Shown here in pieces: positions 18,901 through 26,170 of a stretch of 64,000 nucleotides of DNA (position 1 is its first letter; each line of letters opens with the position of its first letter). The stretch lies in assembly GCA_023458375.1 (NCBI GenBank), contig JAEWZT010000003.1, positions 1-64,000 of the forward strand. Reading direction: 5' to 3'. The position numbers were made by a program, and so were the translations under genes. The DNA comes from Bacillota bacterium. GTDB lineage: Bacteria; Bacillota; Clostridia; Christensenellales; CAG-314. The notes beneath the pieces are model-generated. The model worked only from the letters and a program-made list of their open reading frames with translations, was not told the DNA's origin and did no database searches.

Positions 18901-19050
18901 CAAGGTAAAAAAGGGTTTGTGGATGCTACAAAATCAAAGATAACTGTCATTTTAATTAAAGAGAAACTTTTTAAGAAAGTAAAAGACTCATATGACGAAA
19001 TTCTTGAAATGTTATATGTGAACTTACTACTTTATAAAGAAAACATTTAG
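15946..19050 (+). CDS. hsdR: Type I restriction enzyme, R (restriction) subunit
   Basis: A 1034-residue motor-nuclease subunit. The nuclease core is D127 plus E141-V-K143 (PD-(D/E)xK). Superfamily 2 helicase motifs follow: Walker A GSGKT at 344-348, DEAH at 454-457, then MTGTPLL and later SRVNRPY. The helical C-terminus contacts HsdM. With HsdM and HsdS it translocates and cuts unmethylated DNA. It is full length with no frameshift. A+T content is higher than host genes. Twelve bases separate it from hsdM. Confidence 0.97.
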   Translation: MLHFNEDTRVKFPATIQFLRLGYEYQSLKGARIDFDTKIFIDRFKTSLERINKREIQNDELFALLAEINTLIKNNDLGKEFYKRLLSSAHPIRLIDLDDYSNNDFAVVNELPFSVKEGTEEGSFRPDINILINGMPLAFLEVKHPDNSGGIQVEFERMINKRLKNDDYKKYFNLMQIISFSNNMEYEDSDDDIADEVRAGSFYTTPNGQSTTFSFFREDIREYHSRYKLKEIDEATVKFVVRDGGYDPIETETPEFNTNLSDLTSCNRFITSLFDKERFFYMLRYGIMFLTEIKKVHNASTNIDEEIPIKQKHIMRYPQFFATRAIIKRFGEKDKNGIIWHTQGSGKTALSAYSLKVITDYFAKKNVNTRFFFIVDRLDLMTQATTEFTNRGFVVTSVSSKVEFAKELKKPLDEDNDGIGTICIVNIHKLMEESKMPVIENVYNVKVQRIFFVDEAHRSYNVHGEFFKNLMTCDSNGIYIAMTGTPLLTKKERSNLKFGDYIHKYFYDKSIADGYTLRIKKEQIDTAAKAEIKENLDIENQNLDSKDVYESDDYIEGVSKYIEKDFRQFRLVNTDNTIGGMIVCRSNDQASKINKWFKTNSKLTSGLVMSDSENNAVQNALNKQHQINFRESGFPDILVVHYMLTTGYDVKRLKKMYLLRGPHAQSLLQTISRVNRPYKSPTGKVYQYGYIVDFVDIEKEYNSTLDAYIKELETDMNEDGDDEVSLSGLVVDKEDIKRKLDKFLAELKRFIPVDNIETFVNMMQYFNKEALLKIRKLLTGVKDCSVEFKLSRAEEYSKLIDDDKVNKYLKTVNDRISFINLSNKVIDTLDIMNNEEVIKVVYEFIKTRITILDLGKFMLKDEDFNKVKDALTELQKEVQKNKNKKDIKVQKLEELLKKIFEKLQVFEYATIDELSDELRTALEEAKRINEENDRLSQAYGGSFAFVKTLSDTVIETNIDRSDIESFLKIIYDNIKDTIYDDALILQGKKGFVDATKSKITVILIKEKLFKKVKDSYDEILEMLYVNLLLYKENI

Positions 19051-19062
19051 GAGAAATAAAAT

Positions 19063-20724
19063 ATGCCAAATTATATAGAATTAGAGAAAAATATAAAATC
19101 CATTATTGATGACTTGCAAGGTCTATGCTCAACTAATGGATTATCCAATACGGCTTATGAAGAAGTTGTAGTTACTTCGGTATTTCTTTATAAGTTTTTA
19201 AATGATAAGTTCATGGCGAACCTTAAAAAATTTTGTAAAGATACAGGTTTAAACTATCAATCAGTAATCACAAATGAAGATGACATGCTTGATGCATTTT
19301 ATGCGGCATATCCACAAGATGTAGCATTCAAATATGAAGATACAATTGATTATTTAGTTCAACATATCAAGGACGATAATTTCTATAATCAATTTGATAA
19401 AACATTGGTTAGAATTTCAAATTACAAAGAAAATCAATCATTCAGCGTAGAAACAGCTGATGGTGAAAAGAAACCTTTATTTTCTGAAATCTGTGATAAG
19501 GTTGAAGCCTCAAAAAGAAATGCATTTGCACGAAATATCTTCTCATATATCACTAGAGACAGATTTGATTTTGGTGAAAGTATTGAAGGTAACTATGACT
19601 TCTTTAGTACAATTTTTGAGTACTTAATTCAAAACTATAATGTTGCTAGTGGCACTTATGCAGAATATTTCACACCACAAGCATTATCAAGTGCTATTGC
19701 TAAAATATTAGTACATATGTCACCAGTTGAAGATAAAATTTATGAGATTTACGATCCATCTGCTGGCTCAGGTTCTCTTGTGCTTCATTTAGCAAATGAA
19801 CTTGGTGATGGGAAATTTGGAAATAAGGCAAGAGTATATACACAAGATATTTCTCAAAAGTCTTCACGATTTTTAAGAATTAATATGCTTCTAAATGGTT
19901 TAAAAGAATCATTAGAAAATATTATTGAAGGTGATACATTAGAAACTCCTGCTCATTTTAGAATTAAAGGTGATGATACTTCAGGTTTAAAGAGGTTCGA
20001 TTTTATTACTTCAAATCCGCCATTTAAGACTGACTTTTCGTCAACTAGGGACAAGATTGAAACAAAATGGGAAAAAACATCAAGATTTTTTGCAGGAATA
20101 TCTAAGATTCCAAACGCCAAGAAGGATTCAATGGCTATATATCTTTGCTTTATTCAACATATTTTGTATTCGCTAAAAGATGGCGGAAAAGCAGCGATTG
20201 TAGTTCCTACAGGTTTTCTTACGGCTCAAGCTGGAATAGAAAAAACAATTAGACAACAAATTATTGATAATAAATGGCTTCGTGGTGTCATATCTATGCC
20301 TTCGAATATCTTTGCAAACACTGGTACAAATGTTTCCGTTTTATTTATTGATAAGTCAAATACAAATGGCGAAGTATTATTAATGGATGCATCTAAGCTC
20401 GGTAAAAAAATAAAAGTCGGAAAAAATCAAAAGACAGTTCTTTCTAAAGGTGAATTAGACAGAATAGTAGACGTGTTTATTAATCATAAAGTTGAAGATG
20501 ATTTTTCTATTTCAGTATCTTATGAACAAATCAAAGAGAAAAATTATTCATTTAGTGCTGGACAGTATTTTGATGTCAAGATTGAATTTGTCGAGTTAAC
20601 ACCTGAAGAATTTGAAGACAAAATAAATACATATAAAGCAAATCTTGCTACCTTATTCTCTGAAGGGAAAACTCTAGAAGATGAAATTATTAGTCAACTG
20701 GAGGTTATTAAGTATGAAGGTTAA
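19063..20724 (+). CDS. hsdM: Type I restriction-modification, M (methyltransferase) subunit
   Basis: A 553-residue N6-adenine methyltransferase subunit. The helical N-terminal domain occupies about 1-165. The SAM-binding motif is DPSAGSGS at 231-238 and the catalytic motif is NPPF at 318-321. The ribosome site is TAGGAG. It overlaps the start of hsdS by 11 bases, as expected for a coupled operon. It methylates the site chosen by HsdS and so protects the host carrying the element. Confidence 0.97.
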   Translation: MPNYIELEKNIKSIIDDLQGLCSTNGLSNTAYEEVVVTSVFLYKFLNDKFMANLKKFCKDTGLNYQSVITNEDDMLDAFYAAYPQDVAFKYEDTIDYLVQHIKDDNFYNQFDKTLVRISNYKENQSFSVETADGEKKPLFSEICDKVEASKRNAFARNIFSYITRDRFDFGESIEGNYDFFSTIFEYLIQNYNVASGTYAEYFTPQALSSAIAKILVHMSPVEDKIYEIYDPSAGSGSLVLHLANELGDGKFGNKARVYTQDISQKSSRFLRINMLLNGLKESLENIIEGDTLETPAHFRIKGDDTSGLKRFDFITSNPPFKTDFSSTRDKIETKWEKTSRFFAGISKIPNAKKDSMAIYLCFIQHILYSLKDGGKAAIVVPTGFLTAQAGIEKTIRQQIIDNKWLRGVISMPSNIFANTGTNVSVLFIDKSNTNGEVLLMDASKLGKKIKVGKNQKTVLSKGELDRIVDVFINHKVEDDFSISVSYEQIKEKNYSFSAGQYFDVKIEFVELTPEEFEDKINTYKANLATLFSEGKTLEDEIISQLEVIKYEG

Positions 20725-21919
20725 GCTTGGAGAATATATCAGGATTATGCATGGCTTTGCATTTAAAACTGAAAATTATGTTGATTATAGTGAGTATAGA
20801 CTTGTAACGCTAGGTAATTTCCAAGAAGGTGGTAATTGCTTTAAATATAATGACTCTAAAGCAACTTATTATGGAGCCGAATTTCCAGAAAAATTTATTT
20901 TAAAATCAGGAGATCTGATTATGCCATTAACAGAACAAGTCATAGGTTTGTTTGGTAATTCTGCATTGGTTCCAGAGGAAATCAGATTTAAGTTTGTTCT
21001 TAATCAACGTGTGGGAAAGGTTGAAATTATAAGAGATGGTATTGATTTATATTATTTACATTATTTGCTCGCAACTACATCAGTTAAAAACCAGTTAGAA
21101 GCAAGAGCCTCTGGAACAAAGCAACGAAATATTTCTCCTGATGATGTATATGATGTCACAATTGATTTACCAGACTACTCTATTCAAAAACGAATAGGAA
21201 AACTTTTGCATAATATTGAAATGAAACAAGAAATCAACAATAAAATCAATGCTGAATTAGAGTCAATGGCAAAAACTTTATATGATTCTTGGTTCTTGCA
21301 ATTTGAATTTCCAAATGAAGAAGGTAAACCTTATAAATCATCTGGTGGAAAAATGGTTTATAACAAGGAATTAAAACGAGAAATTCCTAAAGGGTGGGAA
21401 GTAAAAAAAGTTGGTGATATTTTAGAAGGAGCAAATAAATCGAAGATACAAGTAAATGATGCTAATGAAAAAGGTAAATATCCGTTTTTCACAAGTGGAG
21501 AAAGTGTTTTAGCATTTGATGAATATCTCGTCGATGGATTTAATATCTTTTTGAATACTGGTGGTAATCCTGACATAAAAGCTTATATGGGGAAATGTGC
21601 TTATTCAACCGATACATGGTGTGTTTCTGCAAAAGAGTTTTCATATGTTCTATATTATTATTTTTTAAAACTAATGCCGCAATTTGAACAGTTATTCTTT
21701 GCTGGCTCTGGACTTAAACATTTACAAAAAGATTCCTTGAAGAATCAATATATACTTTTACCAGATGATAAAACCCTAAAGAGGTTCAATAATACTTGCG
21801 TATTAAATTGGAAGAAAACAACAAATTGCTTAATTGTAAATCAAGAACTTACATCCCTTAGAGATTTTTTATTGCCTTTACTTATGAATGGTCAAGTGAC
21901 TTTTAAGGAGGAAAGCTAA
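20714..21919 (+). CDS. hsdS: Type I restriction-modification, S (specificity) subunit
   Basis: A 401-residue specificity subunit with two target-recognition domains (about 1-150 and 210-370). Each is followed by a conserved helical spacer; the central one is about 150-200, including NNKINAELESMAKTLYDSWF. The start at 20714 follows GGAGG and overlaps hsdM; a longer frame from 20681 lacks a site. The target sequence cannot be predicted by eye. Only one hsdS copy is present and no inverted partial copies are nearby, so phase variation by shuffling is not suggested. Confidence 0.95.
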   Translation: MKVKLGEYIRIMHGFAFKTENYVDYSEYRLVTLGNFQEGGNCFKYNDSKATYYGAEFPEKFILKSGDLIMPLTEQVIGLFGNSALVPEEIRFKFVLNQRVGKVEIIRDGIDLYYLHYLLATTSVKNQLEARASGTKQRNISPDDVYDVTIDLPDYSIQKRIGKLLHNIEMKQEINNKINAELESMAKTLYDSWFLQFEFPNEEGKPYKSSGGKMVYNKELKREIPKGWEVKKVGDILEGANKSKIQVNDANEKGKYPFFTSGESVLAFDEYLVDGFNIFLNTGGNPDIKAYMGKCAYSTDTWCVSAKEFSYVLYYYFLKLMPQFEQLFFAGSGLKHLQKDSLKNQYILLPDDKTLKRFNNTCVLNWKKTTNCLIVNQELTSLRDFLLPLLMNGQVTFKEES

Positions 21920-21920
21920 T

Positions 21921-22313
21921 ATGAAAAACAACTCTTTAACTAGTTTTAAAGTTCTATTAGTTTTATTAATAACATCATTTTCTATTACAGGTATTAGTTT
22001 TCTAGATGATAAAATTTGGAATATAGTTATGGCAATAGTTGGTGTTGTTGCCTATGCCATTGTTGGTGGATTATACTCAATTCACGCAATTTCTGGAAAA
22101 CATGCTGGTAAAGAAGCTTATGCTGCAGTTTTTATTATTCTTTTGTTATTAGGCTATTGTGTATATCAAGGTATTATCAAACTTCAACTATGGATACTTT
22201 CATGGCCACTAGCTGTAAAAATTATCGTTCCAAGTATAATGGCATTATTAATTGCTGGAACAATTGCTTTACTTATTGTTAAATTAAAGAAAGCTTCTTT
22301 GAAGGAGGAATAA
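21921..22313 (+). CDS. Small membrane protein in RM operon
   Basis: A 130-residue protein with about four hydrophobic segments (about 10-28, 33-51, 66-85, 93-122) and short charged ends. The family is unknown to me. It begins one base after the hsdS stop and has AAGGAGG eight bases before its ATG, so it belongs to the same operon. A membrane partner for the adjacent Ymh-family protein is a guess from position. Confidence 0.7.
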   Translation: MKNNSLTSFKVLLVLLITSFSITGISFLDDKIWNIVMAIVGVVAYAIVGGLYSIHAISGKHAGKEAYAAVFIILLLLGYCVYQGIIKLQLWILSWPLAVKIIVPSIMALLIAGTIALLIVKLKKASLKEE

Positions 22314-22317
22314 ATTT

Positions 22318-23127
22318 ATGTTTCAATTATCAGGAAATGAAAGTATGAAATTTGAATCATTATCAAAAGTTCTTGGAGATTTATTAACTGGTTCTGAAAT
22401 TTCTAGGTTATTTGCAATATGTAATTTAACGGATACTCTTGGAGTAAATAATACAAAGTATAAAAGGATATATAATGCATTTACTGCTGAAATTAATAAG
22501 ACCAAAAATGATCAAAAAATTGTAGATTTTATTGAGAACTCATGCAATCCTGTTAGATTTAATGGAGATGTATTAAAGTTTAATGAAGCAAAGGAAAAAA
22601 TCAATCAAGTGTTATTGTTTATGGGCTGTGTAATAGATGACTCAGGCAAAATATCCATTGTTTCAAAAGCAAAGTCCATTGATGAGGTTAATGAAAGAAT
22701 TAATAAGTTAAAAGCTGAATTGATAAAAAGAAATATTCATTCTGTTATTATGAAATATTGTTCAAAAGAATATCTAGCAAATGATTATTTTCATGCGTGT
22801 TTTGAAGCGATAAAAGGTACTTTTCAGAGAATTAAAGAGGTTACACATTTAAAAGAAGATGGGAACAAACTATTAGATATTGTTTTTTCAAAAGATAAAC
22901 CTCTTATTTCCATAAATAATCTAAAAAACGAATCCGAAATAGATGAATTTCAAGGCCTAAAGTCATTACTCTTATATTTACATAAAAGTATGAGAAACTT
23001 TGAAGCTCATGAAACAAGGTTAAATAATGAATTAGAATTAGATAAAGTACTCGATGTATTTGTTTGTATTTCTTTAACTAATAAATATTTAGATAAAGCT
23101 CAAACAACTTGTTTTGTTAAAATATGA
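22318..23127 (+). CDS. Ymh-family (TIGR02391-like) protein
   Basis: A 269-residue protein. Its C-terminal part matches the Ymh family found beside restriction-modification genes: YFHACFEAIKGTFQRIKE at about 160-177, then FQGLKSLLLYLHKSMRNFEAHE at about 209-230, ending in the conserved polar (N/R)-x(4)-AHE-like motif. The biochemical role of the family is not known to me; a toxin or abortive-infection role is often suspected. The ribosome site is AGGAGG. It is the last full gene of the defence operon. Confidence 0.75.
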   Translation: MFQLSGNESMKFESLSKVLGDLLTGSEISRLFAICNLTDTLGVNNTKYKRIYNAFTAEINKTKNDQKIVDFIENSCNPVRFNGDVLKFNEAKEKINQVLLFMGCVIDDSGKISIVSKAKSIDEVNERINKLKAELIKRNIHSVIMKYCSKEYLANDYFHACFEAIKGTFQRIKEVTHLKEDGNKLLDIVFSKDKPLISINNLKNESEIDEFQGLKSLLLYLHKSMRNFEAHETRLNNELELDKVLDVFVCISLTNKYLDKAQTTCFVKI

Positions 23128-23146
23128 TATTTTTGAGGTGCATGAA

Positions 23147-23230
23147 ATGATAGATGTTACATTAATTACAGATAAACAAAAATTAACAATTGAAAAGGGA
23201 TTATGTGAGTACAAATATAAAAATGATTAA
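23147..23230 (+). CDS. 27-residue ORF, possible truncated gene
   Basis: A short frame MIDVTLITDKQKLTIEKGLC... with GAGG upstream, 19 bases after the Ymh gene and just before a terminator. It may be the head of a longer gene lost when the element end was formed, or chance. Confidence 0.25.
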   Translation: MIDVTLITDKQKLTIEKGLCEYKYKND

Positions 23231-23242
23231 TACTAGACAAAA

Positions 23243-23290
23243 AAGAACCATACCCTTTGAGCTACTAACTCATTGAGTATGGTTTTCTTC
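23243..23290 (+). terminator. Terminator at right end of the element
   Basis: Arms AACCATAC (23246-23253) and GTATGGTT (23277-23284) with an inner TGAG/CTCA pairing and flanking A and T runs. It ends the defence operon and insulates the right boundary. Confidence 0.75.
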
Positions 23291-23313
23291 TCTTTAAGAA
23301 GCCTAACTACGAA

Positions 23314-23356
23314 AATCCCTAATTAAACGCTTCTTTTGCGGAGTTTTTATTTTAAA
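23314..23356. other. Right attachment site (attR) of the integrated element
   Basis: The element-side arm AATCCCTAA (23314-23322) and host-side arm 23338-23356 mirror attL. The inferred crossover TT is at 23335-23336. From the centre to the inner edge of the attP arm is exactly 13 bases on each side. After it come host sequence and the terminator of the ATP-grasp gene. Confidence 0.8.
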
Positions 23357-23483
23357 AAGTTTTCTCGTTTTTGGTATCTTATTGTTTTAGATAATAAAAC
23401 TATATTTTTTAAATATTTGATAAGCATTTGGCTTGCAACAGGCTTACATAAGAATCTTGCTCTTTTGGCTGAGTTTTGAAAAA

Positions 23484-23510
23484 AACGTAAGCATTTAACT
23501 TACGATTTTA
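23484..23510 (-). terminator. Terminator of the ATP-grasp gene
   Basis: On the minus strand CGTAAG (23504-23499) pairs with CTTACG (23491-23486) and is followed by a T7 run. It lies about 50 bases after the stop codon of the ATP-grasp gene. The rest of 23357-23555 holds no gene. Confidence 0.65.
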
Positions 23511-23555
23511 GTTTTTTCAATTCCGGCAAACTAAGCTATTTCCCTGTTGCGGGCG

Positions 23556-24434
23556 TTATTTTCCGTAAATAGTATCGTAAATATATTTTGCAAACTGCCC
23601 CGCGACGTTGATGCCCGTAACCCTTTCTATGCCTTTAAAAAAAGCGTTGCCGTTTGCCTCGCAAAAGACAGGCTGCCCCTTTTCGCCGTAAAGCAAATCT
23701 ATGCCGCAGTATTCAAGCCCCAAAATCTTTGCCGCTTTTTCCGCGACAAACCTTTGTTCCTCCGTTAAGCTGCATTTTTCGCCCACGCCGCCCTGTTCTA
23801 AGTTGGAGCGGAAGTCGCTTATGTTTACCCTGTTCATTGAGGCTACCGCCTTTCCGTCAATTACTATTACCCTGCAATCTTTTCCGTAAGAGCTTTTAAG
23901 GTATCTTTGATACAAATGCGGCAGGCGCATAAGGCGCTGGTAAACTTCGTTAAGCTGCTTTTCGTCATCAATTTTATAAACCTGCGCGCCCAAACTTCCG
24001 TGGCAGTTTTTTATAACCAAAGGCAAACCCAAAAACTCAACAACCTTATTTAAAAACTCGCCGTCTATGTCCGTTACGCTGTAATTTAAAGGGCAGGAAA
24101 CAGTGTCGGGTATTTCTATTCCGCTTTTTGACAGTGTTATATAGGTAAGCATTTTGTCGTCGGAAAGCTCAATCGCATTAGCGCTGTTAAAAAGCCTGTA
24201 ACCGCTTTTTTCAAGCATTCTGGCGTAATATTTGTCCTTGTCGGTGTAAATGACAAAGTCGGCCTCTCCTACGGGGCTTTTTAAATTGCCGTTATCTATA
24301 TAGGAAAGGAAACGGTTTCGGAAGACGTTCAGCGTTACTCCCAGTTTTTCAAATTCCTCTTGTAAACGTTTTATTTGATTGAGTTGTCCGCCGCTTTCGG
24401 TGTAAGCATTAATTATAAGCGCGCCTTTTTTCAT
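23556..24434 (-). CDS. RimK-like ATP-grasp ligase
   Basis: A 292-residue ATP-grasp protein of the RimK group. Visible features are a pre-ATP-grasp N-domain (1-105), the nucleotide lysine in LPLVIKNCHGSLGAQV at about 137-152, RVIVIDGKAVASMNRV at about 188-203, and the metal-binding FCEANGNAFFKG at about 258-269. Members ligate amino acids such as glutamate to proteins or small molecules; the substrate here is unknown. It stands alone, convergent to the integrated element. The message seems leaderless, because an extended -10 box ends seven bases before the ATG. Confidence 0.85.
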   Translation of the reverse strand: MKKGALIINAYTESGGQLNQIKRLQEEFEKLGVTLNVFRNRFLSYIDNGNLKSPVGEADFVIYTDKDKYYARMLEKSGYRLFNSANAIELSDDKMLTYITLSKSGIEIPDTVSCPLNYSVTDIDGEFLNKVVEFLGLPLVIKNCHGSLGAQVYKIDDEKQLNEVYQRLMRLPHLYQRYLKSSYGKDCRVIVIDGKAVASMNRVNISDFRSNLEQGGVGEKCSLTEEQRFVAEKAAKILGLEYCGIDLLYGEKGQPVFCEANGNAFFKGIERVTGINVAGQFAKYIYDTIYGK

Positions 24435-24441
24435 ACACCCT

Positions 24442-24450
24442 ATTGTAGCA
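24442..24450 (-). promoter_or_regulatory. Extended -10 promoter of ATP-grasp gene
   Basis: On the minus strand TGCTACAAT (24450-24442) is an extended -10 box. Only seven bases separate it from the ATG at 24434, so transcription should start at or beside the start codon. No good -35 and no Shine-Dalgarno are present. Confidence 0.6.
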
Positions 24451-24569
24451 AAAGCGCCCCAAAAAGGCTATAAATTTAAGCCCTTTTGTGGTAAAATATT
24501 ATAGGACTAAGGGCAAACCGTTGACGGATAACGTGCCCCTGTGCTTTAATTTTAATTAAAGGAGCGACA

Positions 24570-25193
24570 ATGAAAAACTTTATAACCGTTGAGGGCTGCG
24601 ACGGCGTAGGCAAAACGGCTCAGATACAAATGCTTAAAAAATACTGCGCGCAAAAGAATTTTAATGTGCTTTTTACGAGGGAGCCGGGCGGCTGCCCTAT
24701 TGCGGAAAAGATACGCGAAATTATTTTAGACGCCAACAATAAAGAGATGAGCGACCTTTGCGAGGCGCTGCTTTATGCGGCGGCGCGCGCGCAGCACTTA
24801 AACGATACCATAATCCCCGCCCTAAAAGAAGGCAAAACTGTAATCTGCGACAGGTTTATAGACAGTTCTTATGCTTACCAAGGAGTGGCGAGGGGTATCG
24901 GCTTAGAAAAAATTCAAACGCTTAACGCCGTTGCGGTGGGGGAGTATATGCCGCAATACACAGTGTTTTTAGACCTTGCGCCCGACAAGGCGTTTGAAAG
25001 AAAGGGAGGAGCGGACCAAAACAACAGGCTTGAAGCGCAGGCTTTTGACATGCATAAAAAAGTTTATAAAGGTTATCTTGAAGTTATAGCAAGAGAGCCT
25101 GAGCGTTTTATAGTAATTGACGCAAGCGGCGAAAAACACGATACCCACCAAAAAATTGTCAAAGCCTTGCTCATTAGGGGAATTTTAAAATAA
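24570..25193 (+). CDS. tmk: Thymidylate kinase
   Basis: A 207-residue kinase that phosphorylates dTMP to dTDP. The P-loop is GCDGVGKT at 9-16. The DR(F/Y) motif is CDRFIDSSYAYQG at about 92-104, and TREPGGCPI binds the substrate at about 36-44. Ribosome site AAAGGAG. Its stop overlaps the holB start by one base (TAATG). The tmk-holB-ricT order matches the known Bacillota arrangement. Confidence 0.97.
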   Translation: MKNFITVEGCDGVGKTAQIQMLKKYCAQKNFNVLFTREPGGCPIAEKIREIILDANNKEMSDLCEALLYAAARAQHLNDTIIPALKEGKTVICDRFIDSSYAYQGVARGIGLEKIQTLNAVAVGEYMPQYTVFLDLAPDKAFERKGGADQNNRLEAQAFDMHKKVYKGYLEVIAREPERFIVIDASGEKHDTHQKIVKALLIRGILK

Positions 25194-26170
25194 TGGATTT
25201 GACGCGTTTGGTGCTTGCAAATAAAGATATAAAAAGCGTTAAAGAAAGCTTTGAAAAAGGCAAAGCATCTCACGCTTACATTATTGAAGGGGAAGAAAGT
25301 TTTGTGCGCCGCGCGCTTGTCGTGCTTTCGGCAATAGCGCTTTGCCCTAAAAATGGCTGCATGATGTGCCCCGCCTGCTTATCAAGCTTAAAGGGCGTAA
25401 ACATAGACTGCGTAAGCTATCCCGACTTAAAAGACCACGACAGAATAAAAGTTGAAGACATTAACGACTTGACGGCGCTTAGCGGAGTGCGCCCCCAAAC
25501 GGGAGAAAACAAGGTCTTTTTAATAGACGCAACAAAACAAAGCTATGCCATAAACTGGCAGCACAAACTTTTAAAGGTGCTTGAAGAGCCTTGCATGGGC
25601 GTTTATATCTTTATAGGGGTAACTAACGCGGGAGAACTGCTGCCCACAGTGCGTTCGCGCTGTTTTTTAGTTTCTCTTGAAAAAACGCCCGTTAAGCAAA
25701 TTGCCGACTACTTTATTTCAAGCGGATTCCCCCCTTCTTACAGCGGGTTTGCGGCGGTGCTTTCAGAAGGCAACGCCCACAAGGCGGAAGAGATTTTGGT
25801 TGACAAAGAGTATCAAAAAATGTGCGACGATACCTTTGATATGTTTATAAACATGGCTTCTTCCTCGCAGGCGCTTTTTTACGTTGAAAGGTTTTTAAAA
25901 TACGAAAGCAAGCGCAAAGGGTTATTTACCCTTATGCAGGCAATACTTTTAGACTGCGTAAAGCAAGATTTTTCCTTGGCGCTTTTATCGGGCTTTAAGG
26001 CGCAGCTGCAACAAATAGCAAAGGGTTACAGCCCTTTGGCGGCAAGCGTCATCGCCGAAGAAATAGATAAAGTTTCGTCAGACGTTGACAAAGGGGCAAA
26101 CTTTGCTTTTGCCCTTGACTACATAATTATGAAAATTTTGGAGGTAAAATATAAATGCCGGCAATCGTAG
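25193..26170 (+). CDS. holB: DNA polymerase III delta' subunit
   Basis: A 325-residue clamp-loader delta' subunit. A zinc-binding cluster, CPKNGCMMCPAC, lies at 51-62. The P-loop is degenerate, as usual for delta'. HKLLKVLEEP at about 124-133 and PTVRSRC at about 151-157 (SRC-type motif) are clear. It overlaps ricT by 16 bases. It helps load the sliding clamp at the replication fork. Confidence 0.92.
   Translation: MDLTRLVLANKDIKSVKESFEKGKASHAYIIEGEESFVRRALVVLSAIALCPKNGCMMCPACLSSLKGVNIDCVSYPDLKDHDRIKVEDINDLTALSGVRPQTGENKVFLIDATKQSYAINWQHKLLKVLEEPCMGVYIFIGVTNAGELLPTVRSRCFLVSLEKTPVKQIADYFISSGFPPSYSGFAAVLSEGNAHKAEEILVDKEYQKMCDDTFDMFINMASSSQALFYVERFLKYESKRKGLFTLMQAILLDCVKQDFSLALLSGFKAQLQQIAKGYSPLAASVIAEEIDKVSSDVDKGANFAFALDYIIMKILEVKYKCRQS

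Larger units (their letters stand above)
9057..23335. mobile_element. Satellite-like integrated element with lone capsid gene and type I RM cargo
   Basis: About 14,278 bp lie between the inferred crossover dinucleotides. The interior is visibly richer in A+T than both flanks. Leftward genes: serine recombinase, 66-aa and 56-aa proteins, HK97-fold major capsid protein, two small proteins, primase/DUF3987 protein. Rightward genes: XRE regulator, hsdR, hsdM, hsdS, a membrane protein and a Ymh-family protein. No terminase, portal, maturation protease, tail, lysis or conjugation gene was found. I infer a phage-satellite-like island or a decayed prophage that keeps integration, replication and one structural gene. 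Each end carries its own intrinsic terminator. Confidence 0.85.

Noticed and set aside
23314..23356. Insertion into a tRNA gene
   Set aside because: No tRNA is present at either end; the target reconstructs to a terminator hairpin instead.
9037..23356. Terminal inverted repeats of a DDE transposon
   Set aside because: The repeats are split between host and element sides around one TT centre, there is no target duplication, and the enzyme is a serine recombinase.
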